From Sipunculus nudus (Eukaryota > Annelida > Sipuncula > Golfingiida > Sipunculidae): 64,000 bases of DNA. Both the position numbers and the translations under genes were made by a program. A model generated the notes under the pieces. The model saw only the letters and a program-made list of their open reading frames with translations. It was not told the origin of the DNA and did no database searches. The stretch spans positions 66,356,056 to 66,420,055 of the forward strand of contig CM049310.1 in NCBI GenBank assembly GCA_026874595.1, read 5' to 3'. Shown here piece by piece: positions 9,025 to 21,785 of the stretch (within the stretch, counting starts at the first letter, position 1; each line of letters begins with the position of its first letter).

Positions 9025-10090
9025 GTATGCAGTGGAGGCCAGGTTTTCTAAGAAAGTCTACTATAACTGAAAAATGTAGTTATGTGACACAATGTCCAGG
9101 TGCCAAAGGGTGCCATGTCCTGGGCTACGGAATTCAAGTTAGTGTGAAAAGAACTATCTCACAAAAAAAATGTAGAAGTACTGCTAGTGTAACTGAGCAG
9201 TTCTGTTGTACCAACCAACAGAGATCAATAATATGGGATATGAGGACCCTCGCACAATTGTAATCATCCAGATCTTTGTAGAAAATGCATTGTATAGATC
9301 GATGGGTATGAGCACTATATTTTTAATGATTGATTAGTTTTCTCATTCTTGTTTTTTTCAGTGAATTTTCCATATCCCTATATCACTTTGTAATGTATGT
9401 ATTAACATCTAAATGGATAAATCAATGTATGAACTTTTTTTTCATTTACAAACAGTCTCATTTGCCTGTTCAATAATTTCTTTTAAAATCAGATGCTTCG
9501 TAAGTTGCCAATATACATTTTATTATCATAATATAGGGTTTTAATAAATAATGAAGGAATAGTTTCTCATGTGAAATTTTCAGTTAAAAATGACACTTTT
9601 AATGTCATATATAAGCCATATAAAACAAAACCTAAAACGTTCTATATGTTCTTTCTTTCATTTTGTAAAACCGTAGATTTTTATATGGTTTCTGAGAACA
9701 TGCCAACAAAAAAATTCTATTTTTGCCTACAGTATGATCTTTTGGCATTATTATAGGGTGTGTCCCGAAATATATGTATTTTATTCTAATTTGGATAGTA
9801 CTTGTACTTTTGATAAAAATTCAGATTAAATAGTTTATTTAACGTGTCATTGTTATTAATGTGTTGACAGAATTCATCATGGGGGGGTTTGCTGTCTGAA
9901 ATGATTTAAATATTATTAACTGGATCCCTGCACACATGCAATCCCCAGGAGAGTTTCCACTGATCCAGCCAGGTTTTTTGCCTTTTAAATTGAATAAAAT
10001 ACACTTAAATGGGTTTTCTACCAATCTGGTAAAGGTATTCTAAAATACCATATCCACTTAACCTTTTCAGAAACTGACATGTCCTTTTTC
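9025..10090. other. AT-rich non-coding stretch
   Basis: No supported coding; possible 3' UTR of the preceding exon candidate at its left end. Confidence 0.35.
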
Positions 10091-10099
10091 TTAACACTT

Positions 10100-10470
10100 A
10101 CACTGGTGGAAAAAAGGGTATTTTAATTGGTGTGAAAAGGGTTTTTAAGTGTTTAAATACGAATACCCTATTTAAGGTATTTTGAAAAACCCTTTTATAA
10201 CATACCTTATTAAATGTAAGGGTATTTTAAGTGTCCAAATACGAATACCCTTTTTAAGGTATTTTGAAATACCCTTTTATAAAATACCTTATTTAAGGTA
10301 TTTCCATAATTCATACGAACGGCACCTGAAATCAAAAGATAAGGGTATTTTAATTGTCCAAATACGAATACCCTTTTTAAGGTATTTTGAAATACCCTTT
10401 TATAAAATACCTTATTAAAGGTATTTCCATAATTCATACGAACGGCACCTGAAATCAAAAGATAGAAATA
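10100..10470. repeat. ~126-bp tandem repeat packed with GGTATTT/AAATACC inverted repeats
   Basis: About 2.5 units share AAGGTATTTTGAAATACC and CATACGAACGGCACCTGAA. Each unit contains several copies of GGGTATTT and AAGGTATTT in both orientations, so the strand can fold into multiple short stems. ORFs on both strands (10182-10418 plus, 10210-10458 minus) are translations of the repeat. Confidence 0.75.
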
Positions 10471-10548
10471 TCTGAATGTATTATAAAAGTTTTAAACTGT
10501 TTTAAATTCCTGAAAATTACAGTCAAGCAATAAAACCAGAGAGCTTAG

Positions 10549-10689
10549 ATGACGAGAGGGTTCACTTCGCGTTTTCTCATTGGTCGCCATTTTGACGTCA
10601 CGGACGCTAGCGCCACCACGCGGTTGGGGGGGGGGGCGGGGGGGGGGGGGGGGGGTTGGGTTGCAGCTGATTCTGTGTATGTAATCACC
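10549..10689 (+). promoter_or_regulatory. Compact promoter-like region (CCAAT, YY1, CRE, CTCF-like, G-run)
   Basis: In order: ATTGG (reverse CCAAT) at 10579-10583, CGCCATTTT (YY1-like) at 10585-10593, a perfect cAMP-response palindrome TGACGTCA at 10593-10600, and GCGCCACCACGCGG (10610-10623), whose complement resembles the CTCF core. Then come two G-runs, 10626-10636 and 10638-10655. The region is GC- and CpG-rich within AT-rich flanks and lies directly upstream of an ATG with a good donor. Confidence 0.55.
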
Positions 10690-10723
10690 ATGGCTGCAGC
10701 TGCACCAAACCGCAGTGGGTCAG
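10690..10723 (+). CDS. Candidate first coding exon (MAAAAPNRSGS...)
   Basis: CACCATGGCTG is a near-ideal Kozak context. Eleven codons (MAAAAPNRSGS) plus one base are followed by a consensus GTAAGA donor at 10724. The promoter-like motifs directly upstream support a transcription start. The product is not recognised; an Ala-rich N-terminus is uninformative. Confidence 0.45.
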
Positions 10724-11100
10724 GTAAGATAGTGTTTACAAATTGATATAGCCCTAAAATTTCAGTAATTTACCTATAAATGACGCAAAAGTAATGGCAG
10801 AATCAAGTGTCCATGTATCATTAATTGTATGGACCACCAAATAAGCCAGAGTCCCGTGGGAGTACAGATGTACAGTATATACTAAATTACTATCTTCAGT
10901 TGCAATCCTGTCTTTCTCAGATATTTTTCATATATAAATATTATATTTAAAGATATATTATGTTTATTGATGAATTCTTTGTGTTTCATGTTCAGAACGG
11001 ATTAATTGTGACAGAATGATATTTTTACCTACAGATGTAAAAATGTGAGAGCCTATATAATTATTAAAAGGAGACACATATGTCATGAAGTTTTATTTCA

Positions 11101-11104
<4 letters not shown>

Positions 11105-11142
<38 letters not shown>
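11105..11142. repeat. (CA)n microsatellite
   Basis: About 19 uninterrupted CA units, followed by a short TA tract. Confidence 0.95.
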
Positions 11143-11150
<8 letters not shown>

Positions 11151-11264
11151 CATTATAACACTACCCAGTCAAGCATGTTTCGAAAATATTCCTATTGATT
11201 GCTAATTGAAAAATTTATTATTTATCATATATATTACCTAGATTTTAATTTTTTTATGACACAG

Positions 11265-11296
11265 GTGCATCCATTCGCATCAAAAACTGGATCTGA
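11265..11296 (+). CDS. Candidate second exon ending in a stop
   Basis: The acceptor (T-rich tract, then GACACAG) is phase-compatible with the exon at 10690. The join gives GASIRIKNWI and then TGA at 11294. That would make only a 21-residue product, so either this is a micropeptide, an untranslated exon of another isoform, or a false acceptor. Confidence 0.25.
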
Positions 11297-11700
11297 GGAG
11301 ACCTGCTGCTGAGTTCCCAGTCTGACTGTATGCTTTAATGACACAGAAGATCAAGACATTTATAATAGGGCTCCGTCTGTTGGCCCCAGCTTTGGATTGT
11401 ATGCAGGGCGGGACTGGTTAAATACAAGAATTTGTGTGGAATAAAGTCAAGGGGGGGGGGGGAGGGGGTGGTTAGGCTGTGTGTTGACAATCTGGTCTGG
11501 CAGATCAGTAAAACATGAATATAAATTTGTAACTGAAAAATAAATCTTTGTAATACAGTGATATTTATGCATAAAAATCTTTTAAACAGACTGTAATACA
11601 ATACATGTACTTGTGACAGGGTCAAACATATTATACAACATAGTGGGGTGGGTGCAGGTCCATTTTGTTCAGCCTGGCACAGTGGAAGGGCCACAGTGGG

Positions 11701-11780
11701 CAGGGGCGTAGCCAGGATTGAAGGAAGGGAGGGGGCCGGCGAATCCTGAAATTCGAAAAACGGGGGGGGGGGGGGGGGCG
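11701..11780 (+). mobile_element. Left end of a hAT-type MITE (CAGGGGCGTAGCCAGG)
   Basis: CAGGGGCGTAGCCAGG is a terminus I associate with hAT-type nonautonomous elements. It is followed by G-rich sequence including 17 G at 11762-11778. No matching right terminus or 8-bp duplication was found nearby, so the copy is partial or its other end has diverged. Confidence 0.35.
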
Positions 11781-11786
11781 CTTAGT

Positions 11787-12027
11787 ATGAAAACTTTTAT
11801 ATACATACGTGTATATGAATGTATATATATATTTTATTTTATTATTATTAATATTATTAATATACGTTATTTATTTTAGTGTATGAAAATATATTTATGT
11901 TTATTTATGAAAACTTTTATATACATACGTGTATATGTATGTATATATATATATTTTATTTTATTATTATTAATATTATTAATATACGTTATATATTTTA
12001 GTGTATGAAAATATATTTATGTTTATT
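11787..12027. repeat. 120-bp near-perfect tandem duplication
   Basis: Two copies at 11787-11906 and 11907-12027, starting TGAAAACTTTTATATACATA and ending ATATTTATGTTTATT, with very few differences. This indicates a recent duplication of AT-rich sequence. Confidence 0.85.
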
Positions 12028-13380
12028 TTCAAATATGAACCATTAAGGTTAGTAACAGGTACCTGGTGAGGGTATGGGAGGGGTATCCCCACCCATATTG
12101 GAACATTTTTTTATTATGCAATGAAAAGAGGACATTTTGAGGCAATTTTCAACATATAATGCCTGAAAACCTGTCCTTTTATGTCCTTGCGTTATGTAGT
12201 CAAACTGTAGAGAGGTGCAATATTTAATATTTATATTTCTTCTAATTCGTTTTCAAACAAGTCAGTTGCGCAAAAGCGAATTTACGTTTCTTACTTGCAA
12301 AATGTTATCTTTTAAATGTAATGCTCGGAGTGAAATAACTGATGGGTTGAAGTCTTATGTTAAACTTTTCATTTTACCGGGTTCCGTGGTCTCGATAGCA
12401 CACAAGACTGCTAAGACCACAGATCAGTACCGGTATCACCAGAGGAACCGTGAGATTGTTCAAGGTCGACCCCATCCAGGGCCTGGTGCTCTGCAGCTGT
12501 TCATAAATATCCTTATACTCAACTAATAAATTTGAAAGAAATAAACTGCAGATAACTTTAATCAAATCTAATAGCTATTTAATAAAAAAGAAATATGAAA
12601 AACGAAAATAATTACGAAAATTTGAAAATTGGATAAAATGTATAATATCTGCAATAAACAGAGTAGTGCTGAGAACATTTATACATAATCCTGGGAACAA
12701 TGCTGTTGTGTCAATTTTATTTTGGTAAATTTAAGATTTTTTTTTGTTCGTTATTTGGTTACCAAATCTAAGTTTTTTTATAACATAAAAGAATAACATT
12801 AAAAAAAATATTAATGAAAAATCTTATTTTAAAATATTAATTCAAATATACAATATTTGATGTTCCATTTTCTTGGAGTTGTAAAGGTCATTATACTCAA
12901 GGCATCTCTACAGAAATTTGTACATATATACATTTATATCCATTTGAGCACATTCTTTACTTGTCACTTTTACCCACAGTGGTAATTATCATATTGTCAG
13001 CTTAAACTAAACTTTTTTTTTTTTATATAACTGGTTGTTATTTACTGATTGCTGAATGTTGAATTGATGTATACCAGTACGTCTTTTCAGAATAGTAGCT
13101 ATTTTTTTTATAAATGCTAAACTGCAATCAATATAATACCAGTATATACACTTTGAGTCTCTGAATTATTAATATTGTTGGCAGATGATTATGCTTGTGT
13201 CACCTCAGAGGTTAGGCCTATATATTATTTTTTCAAAACAGTCCATTTGATTCAAAATATGAAATATATAAAATTTGATGTAACGGAACCAGAAGTGAAG
13301 AACATGGGAAGGGAGTGGTGTTGCAAAGCTCTAAAACAGGTGTGGGAGTGGATACTTTAAGGGGTCCACAGTACATGGGT
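12028..13380. other. AT-rich non-coding stretch with one GC-richer patch
   Basis: A GC-richer segment at about 12,380-12,500 has short ORFs on both strands but no splice-site support and no recognised family. The ORF at 13175-13360 ends against a GTGTGG donor-like site after AAACAG but has no recognisable product. Nothing else supported. Confidence 0.35.
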
Positions 13381-13388
13381 TCGTACAA

Positions 13389-14870
<1,482 letters not shown>

Positions 14871-15155
14871 GTTTTAATATAACCGTTCTATTTTGTGACA
14901 GCAGGCTGAAACGAATAGAATCGCTGTGTTCTGTGTAAAGCTGACACACAACATGTGAAGCGAGGTCCGCATGGCGTATGTTGTCATGACGTTTCTTGTG
15001 TTACGAATGTCAGTTACGGTCGTTGCGGAGTCCCTGCGGCCTTTGAAAAACGCACGGTTGCAGTGCGTCTTCCGCACGGAATAACCCAAAAAAACTCGCC
15101 GTACGGTGACCGTATAGTGTGGGGGCATATGTCACCGAGTAATTTTTCCCTGTAA
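14871..15155. other. GC/CpG-richer island of unknown nature
   Basis: Unlike its AT-rich neighbours, this stretch is CpG-rich (CCGCACGG, TACGGTGACCGTA, GCGGAGTCCCTGCGG). It has overlapping open frames on both strands (84 and 66 codons) with no recognised domain and no clear splice sites. It could be an old repeat or an exon remnant. Confidence 0.3.
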
Positions 15156-16104
15156 AAAGTGGACATCCTACATTTTTGTGATCCTTAGACCTTAAACTTT
15201 ACAAAAAAATATGGTGCCTATTTTTCTGTAGTGGTTTTGTCATTTTTTTCAGGTCAAATTTGATTTTAGAGCAAAAATTGAGGACTATTATATATAATTA
15301 TTTCATACAGAGAGATATTTAGTAACAATACACCTCAAATGGTTAGTAAGATATATTAATAACTTAGACTAGACACTCAAAGACTGTGTTAAGACGTTTA
15401 TTACAATATTAGAGAGCACCCATAGAGCGCAAACCTCCGCCAACACATGGATCCACATCAAGATCCATCAGACTTATCATGAAAATTAATCAGCTATTGT
15501 TTGTCCACCAGTATATTGTTCTACAAAATTTCATTGATGAATTCATTAAAAAATTCATATAGAGACAACAAGGTTTCCTTCGGTAGTTTGTGCAATGTAC
15601 ATATGGCGGACCACTTGCTGATTTCAGGCAACCTGTATCGCATACAGTATGGCTCTACTTTCCTTGGTTTTAACCAGTGACTAAATATTTGCTTCATTTA
15701 TACATAACATATGAAAATGGCCCTGTTATTCTTCCATTTGATATGATTTTGTTATTGCGTCATCCTATTGTTCGATTATTACATCACCAACATCACTATC
15801 CGCTCGCTGATAGTGAAGGTATAGAAACCCGCCTGTTAAGGCTAGTTCATCCAAAGTATATTTAAAGGTTCCTAAGGAATTCTAGGGAGTATTTTTATGT
15901 TTTGGTCATAATCCAAAAAATAATTTGTAAAATTTTAAGGCGGATGACTAAATTTTTTTACATATTTTGTGAAGAATAAACAACAGAAAAAAGGACAACT
16001 TTGACTGGATTTAGTGCCAGATCCTCACTAAACCAACCCAAAGTTTTAGGAAATTCTACCTAGTCCACCATTCACAGTGAAATGGAGTACATATTAAGAA
16101 GCAA

Positions 16105-16105
<1 letters not shown>
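15156..16105. other. AT-rich non-coding stretch
   Basis: Nothing supported. A short segment at about 15,410-15,480 (GCGCAAACCTCCGCCAACAC) resembles dispersed repeat sequence. Confidence 0.3.

Positions 16106-16155
<50 letters not shown>
16106..16155. repeat. (AAT)n microsatellite
   Basis: About 16 uninterrupted AAT units. Confidence 0.95.
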
Positions 16156-16156
<1 letters not shown>

Positions 16157-17610
16157 TTGTTCATATAACCTCAGCTCTGTGCGGGCAATAGCATATCATT
16201 TGGGAGCAATTATACCTTCTGTGGAGTAGCTATTTTCATCAGTTATTTACAGACATTTATTTACAGACATTTACAGTAGATTGAAACATGTAAAGGACAG
16301 ATAATCAACATTGAATGAAATGCATGTTTTGCTGCAGAATTCATTAAGGAGAGTGTTTTGAAAAACAAAACAAAGGGACCTTAAAAATTTAGAATTTTAG
16401 AAAAGTCCTGTTGAAGGAAACAAACTTGAAGTAAATATCAAATCATAACAAAAAAAGTGTCATCATTAGTCATAATGTTATCGAACGTGTTTACAGTTGT
16501 TCTTCTATCCCATCTTTAACCCCCCCCCCCCCCGATGGTCTATTTTTTAATCTATTTTGTTTGGTGGGCCAATTTCTTTTATACATTTATTGGAATATGA
16601 AACCAAGGCATTCAGGTTATACCAGTACAATAACAAAAACGGACAAATCTTAACAGAAACTATGGTAAAACCAATGGTAAAGTTTAAATATAACAATGGT
16701 CAAGTTAAATGCTGGTTATTGTTGAATTCTTGTCGCTTTTTCATTATCCTTAAATGACTTGTGATGGCACATTGGCTACATAGGCTGTTCGATCCGTCGG
16801 AGCAAGATCACTGGTACAACATTCATTTTTTAAAATAAAAATAGTAATCTGTAGACAATGAGTAGCACCCAGCTTGTACTTTCTATATATAATGCGAATT
16901 ATGAAATAAAGAATAAAGAAAAGTCTATTCTTATATTTTATAAAATCTGACTGGTTATGTCATTAAATGCAGGGTATGTCCGATGCAGCAGCGAAATGTA
17001 CATCTTTGATTGGAGCCCATGTTTTTTTATATCATTTTTATACCAAATAACTCCAGTCAAAAACTAAAGCATTTTATACCTGCTTAACTAATGCTCGTTT
17101 TCCCTTAAATCGTGACCAAGAACAATTTTGATTTATTGCACAAGCTAACAAAATGACACGTGCCTTATACAATACACAAATGCCTTGAATGTAATTAAAG
17201 GTTTTTGCATTTCTTTTTGGTTATTGTAATTTTAATAAAGGCCATAAAAACAATAACTAAATTGTTTGGGTTATAATATGGGGACCGGTATAGAGGAAGT
17301 CAACATTAAGGTTGTTTTAACAGCACATATTCCCTTTTAAGTACATTGAACTTTACTGAAACGGCATATGTTCAAGTAATTTTCAAGGAACCAAGTTTCA
17401 AAGAATCTGAGCTTAGTTCGTGTTTCTTACTGCTGGTCCAACTTACTGCTAAATGATCTCACCTAAATAATAAATTGTTAAAAAGAAGAAATAATTAAAT
17501 CATTATTTGTACGTTCATTTGGCAAATGTTAAAATCATATATTAAAACGTGTCTTGTAAAACAATATTTTATTTAAAATGATTTTGCAAGAAAATACAAT
17601 TGTGTATGAA
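16156..17610. other. AT-rich non-coding stretch
   Basis: A run of 14 C lies at 16520-16533. A short tRNA-like segment at about 16,764-16,826 contains TGTTCGATCCG, resembling a pol III B-box, with a TGGCACATTGG A-box-like stretch too close upstream; it may be a SINE head remnant. No coding. Confidence 0.3.
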
Positions 17611-17618
17611 TGCATCAC

Positions 17619-17695
17619 ATCTCTCTCTCTTTCTGTCTCTCTCCTTCTCACCCTCTCTCTCTCTCTATATATATATGTATATATATATATTATAC

Positions 17696-17729
<34 letters not shown>

Positions 17730-17730
17730 C
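17619..17730. repeat. Compound (CT)n/(TA)n/(TG)n microsatellite
   Basis: CT-rich, then TA-rich, then TG-rich tracts in sequence. The overlapping ORFs are translations of these. Confidence 0.9.
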
Positions 17731-17872
17731 TAATTATACAAATAGACGGATCAAATTTTGTCAGACATTTTTACTACTTCGTGCAACGTGCTGCACTCAT
17801 CACTGTCTGATTGATTATATAGCTCATACCATTGAGCACTCTAGCAGTTGCTAATTGCAGTAAACCATTAGA

Positions 17873-17874
<2 letters not shown>

Positions 17875-17922
<48 letters not shown>
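17875..17922. repeat. (TA)n microsatellite
   Basis: About 22 TA units. Confidence 0.95.
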
Positions 17923-17926
<4 letters not shown>

Positions 17927-17939
17927 CTAAGTATAATGA

Positions 17940-18060
17940 TTAGTGGTATAGCCGTGTTATTCTGTAGTGGAAGTGTAGGTTTGGAGTAAGAGTGATGCCT
18001 TTAAGATAGACTAATATCAATAAACATGTTACTATCTAAAAGGCGTCACTCTTACTCTCT
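17940..18060. mobile_element. Small hairpin (foldback) repeat
   Basis: Near-perfect inverted arms GGAGTAAGAGTGATGCC (17,984-18,000) and GGCGTCACTCTTACTC (about 18,043-18,058) enclose a short AT-rich loop. The left flank GTGGTATAGCCGTGTTATTC resembles a dispersed repeat head. It is nested between (TA)n and (CT)n tracts. Confidence 0.6.
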
Positions 18061-20212
18061 CTCTCTACACACACACATATGTGTGTGTGTGTCTGTCATT
18101 CATTTTTACCTCAATGTATAGGAAAATTAAGTGTCTAAGAAACTACCCGGGTGGGAGCTACCTTATGGGATAGCTTAAATGACTAGAGATTACCATTGCT
18201 ATTAGAAAAAATTAACACTTATCCCCTGAAGAAAACTGTCAAGGTACATGTTCATTGGTTTGGCAAAACCATCCCTGTACACGGAATTACAATTTCCAAT
18301 TCACCTGTTTCATTCATTGTTATGGTTCTGGGTGTGAGTAAACACAGTCCACGTGTGTCTGTGTACCATAAAAAGACCATAACTAGAGGTCGTCTGTTCT
18401 TGCGCGTGCACAACTGCCAAATAAGGAGAAATGATATGGAAGATAAAAAAAAGATACACTATTGGGATGCTTGAGAAAATCTTGATTTGTAAAGTAGCGC
18501 GGTTTGGCCGCCAGGTGGCATGCGCGCTATGTTTACATTTGTACCACTGATCTCGCAAACCTAACATCACTTGTGTACAGGAGTACTCAAATGGTTTACA
18601 ATGAAATATTAGCAGATACCATCATATTTTAAGGAGAAAAAAAATCAAGCTATGTGTATTAAGCATGTGTTTATCAAATATACTTGGTATGTGAATAGGT
18701 ACATTTAATATAACCAAAAAATAATTTAAGACAATCCCAAACTAGTCAGAGAACTGAGTTTGTGTGTTTAGTATGTAAATACATTCCAAAAAGAACCTTT
18801 CCTATCCTCTTGTCCCAGCTTACTTTGTTTATGTTTCGGTCAAAGTTTATTTATTTAACATTTTAAATACTATTTTAATACAAGCTGAAAGACATGTCAA
18901 AACTGAATAAAAAAATTGGCACCATGTTTTTAAGGTTTCATAGAAAGGTGAAGGACAAAAATGCATGGGGTGTCACATTTTTACAAACAAAATTTACTCA
19001 GGACGAATTTGCTATATATGCCCCTACACTAGTATCCCAGTTGTGACCGAGGCTTGAATTCTAGAAATATTTAACAAAAAAATCTGGCGGCAAGTTAGAC
19101 AATGGTGTTTTGCAACTGGTGACTTTCAACTTCCACACTTATGCAACCAACCACCTTCAGCTGCCTGGACTTTCTGTTTGTCAACAATGGTGCATGTAGC
19201 GTGTTTACCAACAGCTTGTAGATACACCGGGCCAGACAACCGTGACAGGGGAATTATAAGAACCTTTCTTAGCAGGAATAACTTATGTACACAGAGCTAG
19301 CCAGAAATCATATGAATTCTGCGAATAAGTAGGTGAATAAGGGGCTTTGAATATTTTTCACTTTAAGATTCATGTCTTTTTGTATAGATTTCTCAGAACG
19401 TATGAACCTTGTGTTGGAGAGTTTTGTGTTCTCATTTCTACAGCTGAAATTCTTACCTCTTATACGACTGGAGTGAAAAGGTGGAGACTGTCACTTTCTC
19501 GGTTGGGGTCGCAACCGCTTCAGGGTCGCCGTATGGTGTGGTTTGGGGTGGATTATTGCGGTGTTGTGATGCGAGGCAGTGCCATGAATGACATGAGAGC
19601 CATAATTTTCCCGAAATTGTCTTTCTACTTGGTGCACTCCCTAATTAGCAAGCTTTCACCTCTGCGAACAAAATAAAATAACCGGGTCACAAGGTTAATT
19701 TTCACCAAAATTTGAAAAAAAGGAACAGGTGTTGTCAAATATCCAATATAGACCCGGAAATAAATATGGACACTGTATTGTTATTGTTTAAAAAAGGGTT
19801 GGTCCGACTTAAATTAGAAACACCTTCGATAAACTGTTTAATAAAAAGCGACTGAATGTTCATATATATATTTGTTTTTATAATTTATTTGTAAGCTAGC
19901 AACTAAGATAAATTTACTTGAAATACAGTCGATAAATATAGTGATGTATGTCCACTATATGTGTATTTAAAACAGAAATCATAACTGTTGCATGCATGAC
20001 ACACAATAGTCAACTTAACCATAACGTTATATACTTTTTTATAGTAAAATTTGTGAAACTTGTAAATTAATCTAGTACAACTTCTCTGGAACATTAAAAC
20101 ATATGATTAATATACCTTCATTATACAGATTTAATGTTAAGACTGCAGCATCATTGAGAATGATCACTTCCACATATTTAACGACGATTCCATTAGGCCA
20201 AAATAAAAAAAA
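18061..20212. other. Non-coding stretch, short ORFs only
   Basis: ORFs at 18196-18474 and 19347-19676 have no recognisable domain or clear splice sites. A CTCF-like GGCCGCCAGGTGGCATG lies at about 18,506-18,522 within a CpG-richer patch. Nothing else supported. Confidence 0.3.
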
Positions 20213-20530
20213 AAGGTATGGTTCTCAGGCACTTTTTTTCAGAAATCAATGCGGGCGGGCGGTTTTTTTTTTATTTTTATTTTTTGTATGTTTCGATAAA
20301 ATTGTCAAATGATAAGGGAAAGACATGATAATAACAGATTTATTTTGCTAAACAAGCTAAAGCACTACATAACAAAGGAAACTGCATGATTTTATCTACT
20401 TGAAAGAAATATCCGAGCGGATGCAGCTCAAAATCGGTAAGTTTCTGTTGAAAATAAAAATAAAAATTTTTGATGCGGGGGGGGGGGGGGGGGTAAAATT
20501 GATGCGGGAGGTGCCTGAGAACCATGCCTT
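20213..20530. mobile_element. MITE-like element with 20-bp terminal inverted repeats
   Basis: AAGGTATGGTTCTCAGGCAC (20213-20232) and GTGCCTGAGAACCATGCCTT (20511-20530) are inverted repeats with one mismatch, 318 bp apart end to end. Inside each end is a TGCGGG-type G-rich segment (20477-20493 is 17 G). No coding. Superfamily unclear; A/T-runs at both flanks hide any target duplication. Confidence 0.65.
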
Positions 20531-20675
20531 TAATTTTTTTTTGCCTTATATCATCATATTAGGTGTCACTAAACATGATCACTCTACACATGCATGTGGT
20601 CTGGTGGTCCCCTGCAAAAATCCTTTTGTGTATTCTTCACACAAGATTCATACTAAACAGTTAATTTATTCACCG

Positions 20676-20692
20676 CCCCCCCCCCCCCCCCC
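20676..20692. repeat. Poly-C run (17)
   Basis: One of many long C/G homopolymers in the window. Confidence 0.95.
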
Positions 20693-20772
20693 TCAAACAA
20701 AATAACTTATTGATAAGTCACATATAAACAATTTGTAAACCACTAGACAGCTTACCCGGAATTCTTGATGCG

Positions 20773-20897
20773 TCATTTATGATATGCTGGGTTCTCATCT
20801 CTCTTCATGAGCAGCATCATTATTCTAAGGTTTTCCTTCACCTTCATCTCCAACTTTGCCTTCATCAATATCTCAGAAGTCTTTACAGCATCGGAGC
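20773..20897 (-). CDS. Candidate terminal exon, basic helical C-terminus
   Basis: On the minus strand a good acceptor (TACTTGTCTCCTAG) precedes a phase-1 frame SDAVKTSEILMKAKLEMKV, then KENLRIMMLLMKRDENPAYHK, then TGA. The Lys/Glu/Met-rich heptad-like composition predicts a coiled-coil helix, as at the C-termini of some Myb/SANT-like or transposase-derived proteins. No upstream exon on this strand is identified. Product not recognised. Confidence 0.35.
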
Positions 20898-20989
20898 CTA
20901 GGAGACAAGTATCAACAAATGAGTTTCCTTTATTAGGATAATACCTTGTTGTTAATGTAGATATCATAACTTCAGTGTGTAACACACAG

Positions 20990-21480
20990 TGTATTTGTTC
21001 TCATACTTGCCGAAAATATTAAATTTTGCACTTCGAATATAATAATTTTTAATTGGTTACTTATGAATGCAATGCCTGGTTTTTTATTATATATTATATA
21101 GCATATTATTTTTGTGTTCCTTAATATATCGAAATATGGGGTTCAAGCCTATTCTTAATTATCGCTGATTACTTTTTGATATTATTTTGTTTATGTTATC
21201 CCATATTTGTTTTGCAAGTTGGTTTATCTAAATTGTCATATGTTGAGCCATTGAAAATTACGTCATTCCATCCGAATAAATGACTTGTTATATTTGATTC
21301 GCTTATAACAGACAAAATGTGTACCCTGAACAGAATATGACTGTGTGAGTCAATAACAACAGAGAGCAGCGGGCTGTCCTTTGTTTACATGTAAGTATGT
21401 AAGTAAGGAGTCTTGTACAGTATAGCGTCAATTTGTCTTCAAGGGTGGGGTATCATTCGGAGGCGTTCGTGGTTTATCCA
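20990..21480. other. AT-rich non-coding stretch
   Basis: Nothing supported, apart from a GCGTCAATTTG...GGTGGGGTATCATTC segment at about 21,425-21,460 that resembles the left end of the hAT-type MITE at 42530. Confidence 0.3.
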
Positions 21481-21502
21481 AGTCTGGCCAACTTTTTTTT
21501 TA

Positions 21503-21504
<2 letters not shown>

Positions 21505-21560
<56 letters not shown>
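21505..21560. repeat. (TA)n microsatellite
   Basis: About 27 TA units; explains the Ile/Tyr ORF at 21433-21720. Confidence 0.95.
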
Positions 21561-21565
<5 letters not shown>

Positions 21566-21639
21566 GTTACAGTCATATATTCAATGTAAATACAAATATG
21601 TTACAGTCATATATATATATATACATATGTTACATATTA

Positions 21640-21785
21640 TGTATACAATCAGTCATTTGTGAATTGCCTGGAATTTTTAGTCAATTTACAAATTACCTGA
21701 ATCACTCAGGCACGTTATAAAATGGCTGAAATTTTCAGGCATTTTACAAATTGACTGAAAAGTCAGTCATTTTATTTGACACATT
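21640..21785. repeat. Array of short stem-loop units (~28-30 bp)
   Basis: Four or five successive units, each a small inverted repeat: CCTGGAATTTTTAG, CCTGAATCACTCAGG, CTGAAATTTTCAG, CTGAAAAGTCAG. They are separated by AT-rich spacers like CATTTTACAAATTG. The central bases of each loop vary while the CCTGA/TCAGG arms are kept. Confidence 0.65.

Noticed and set aside
16764-16826. Possible tRNA gene or tRNA-derived SINE head
   Set aside because: A B-box-like TGTTCGATCCG is present, but A/B spacing is too short and no cloverleaf can be drawn.
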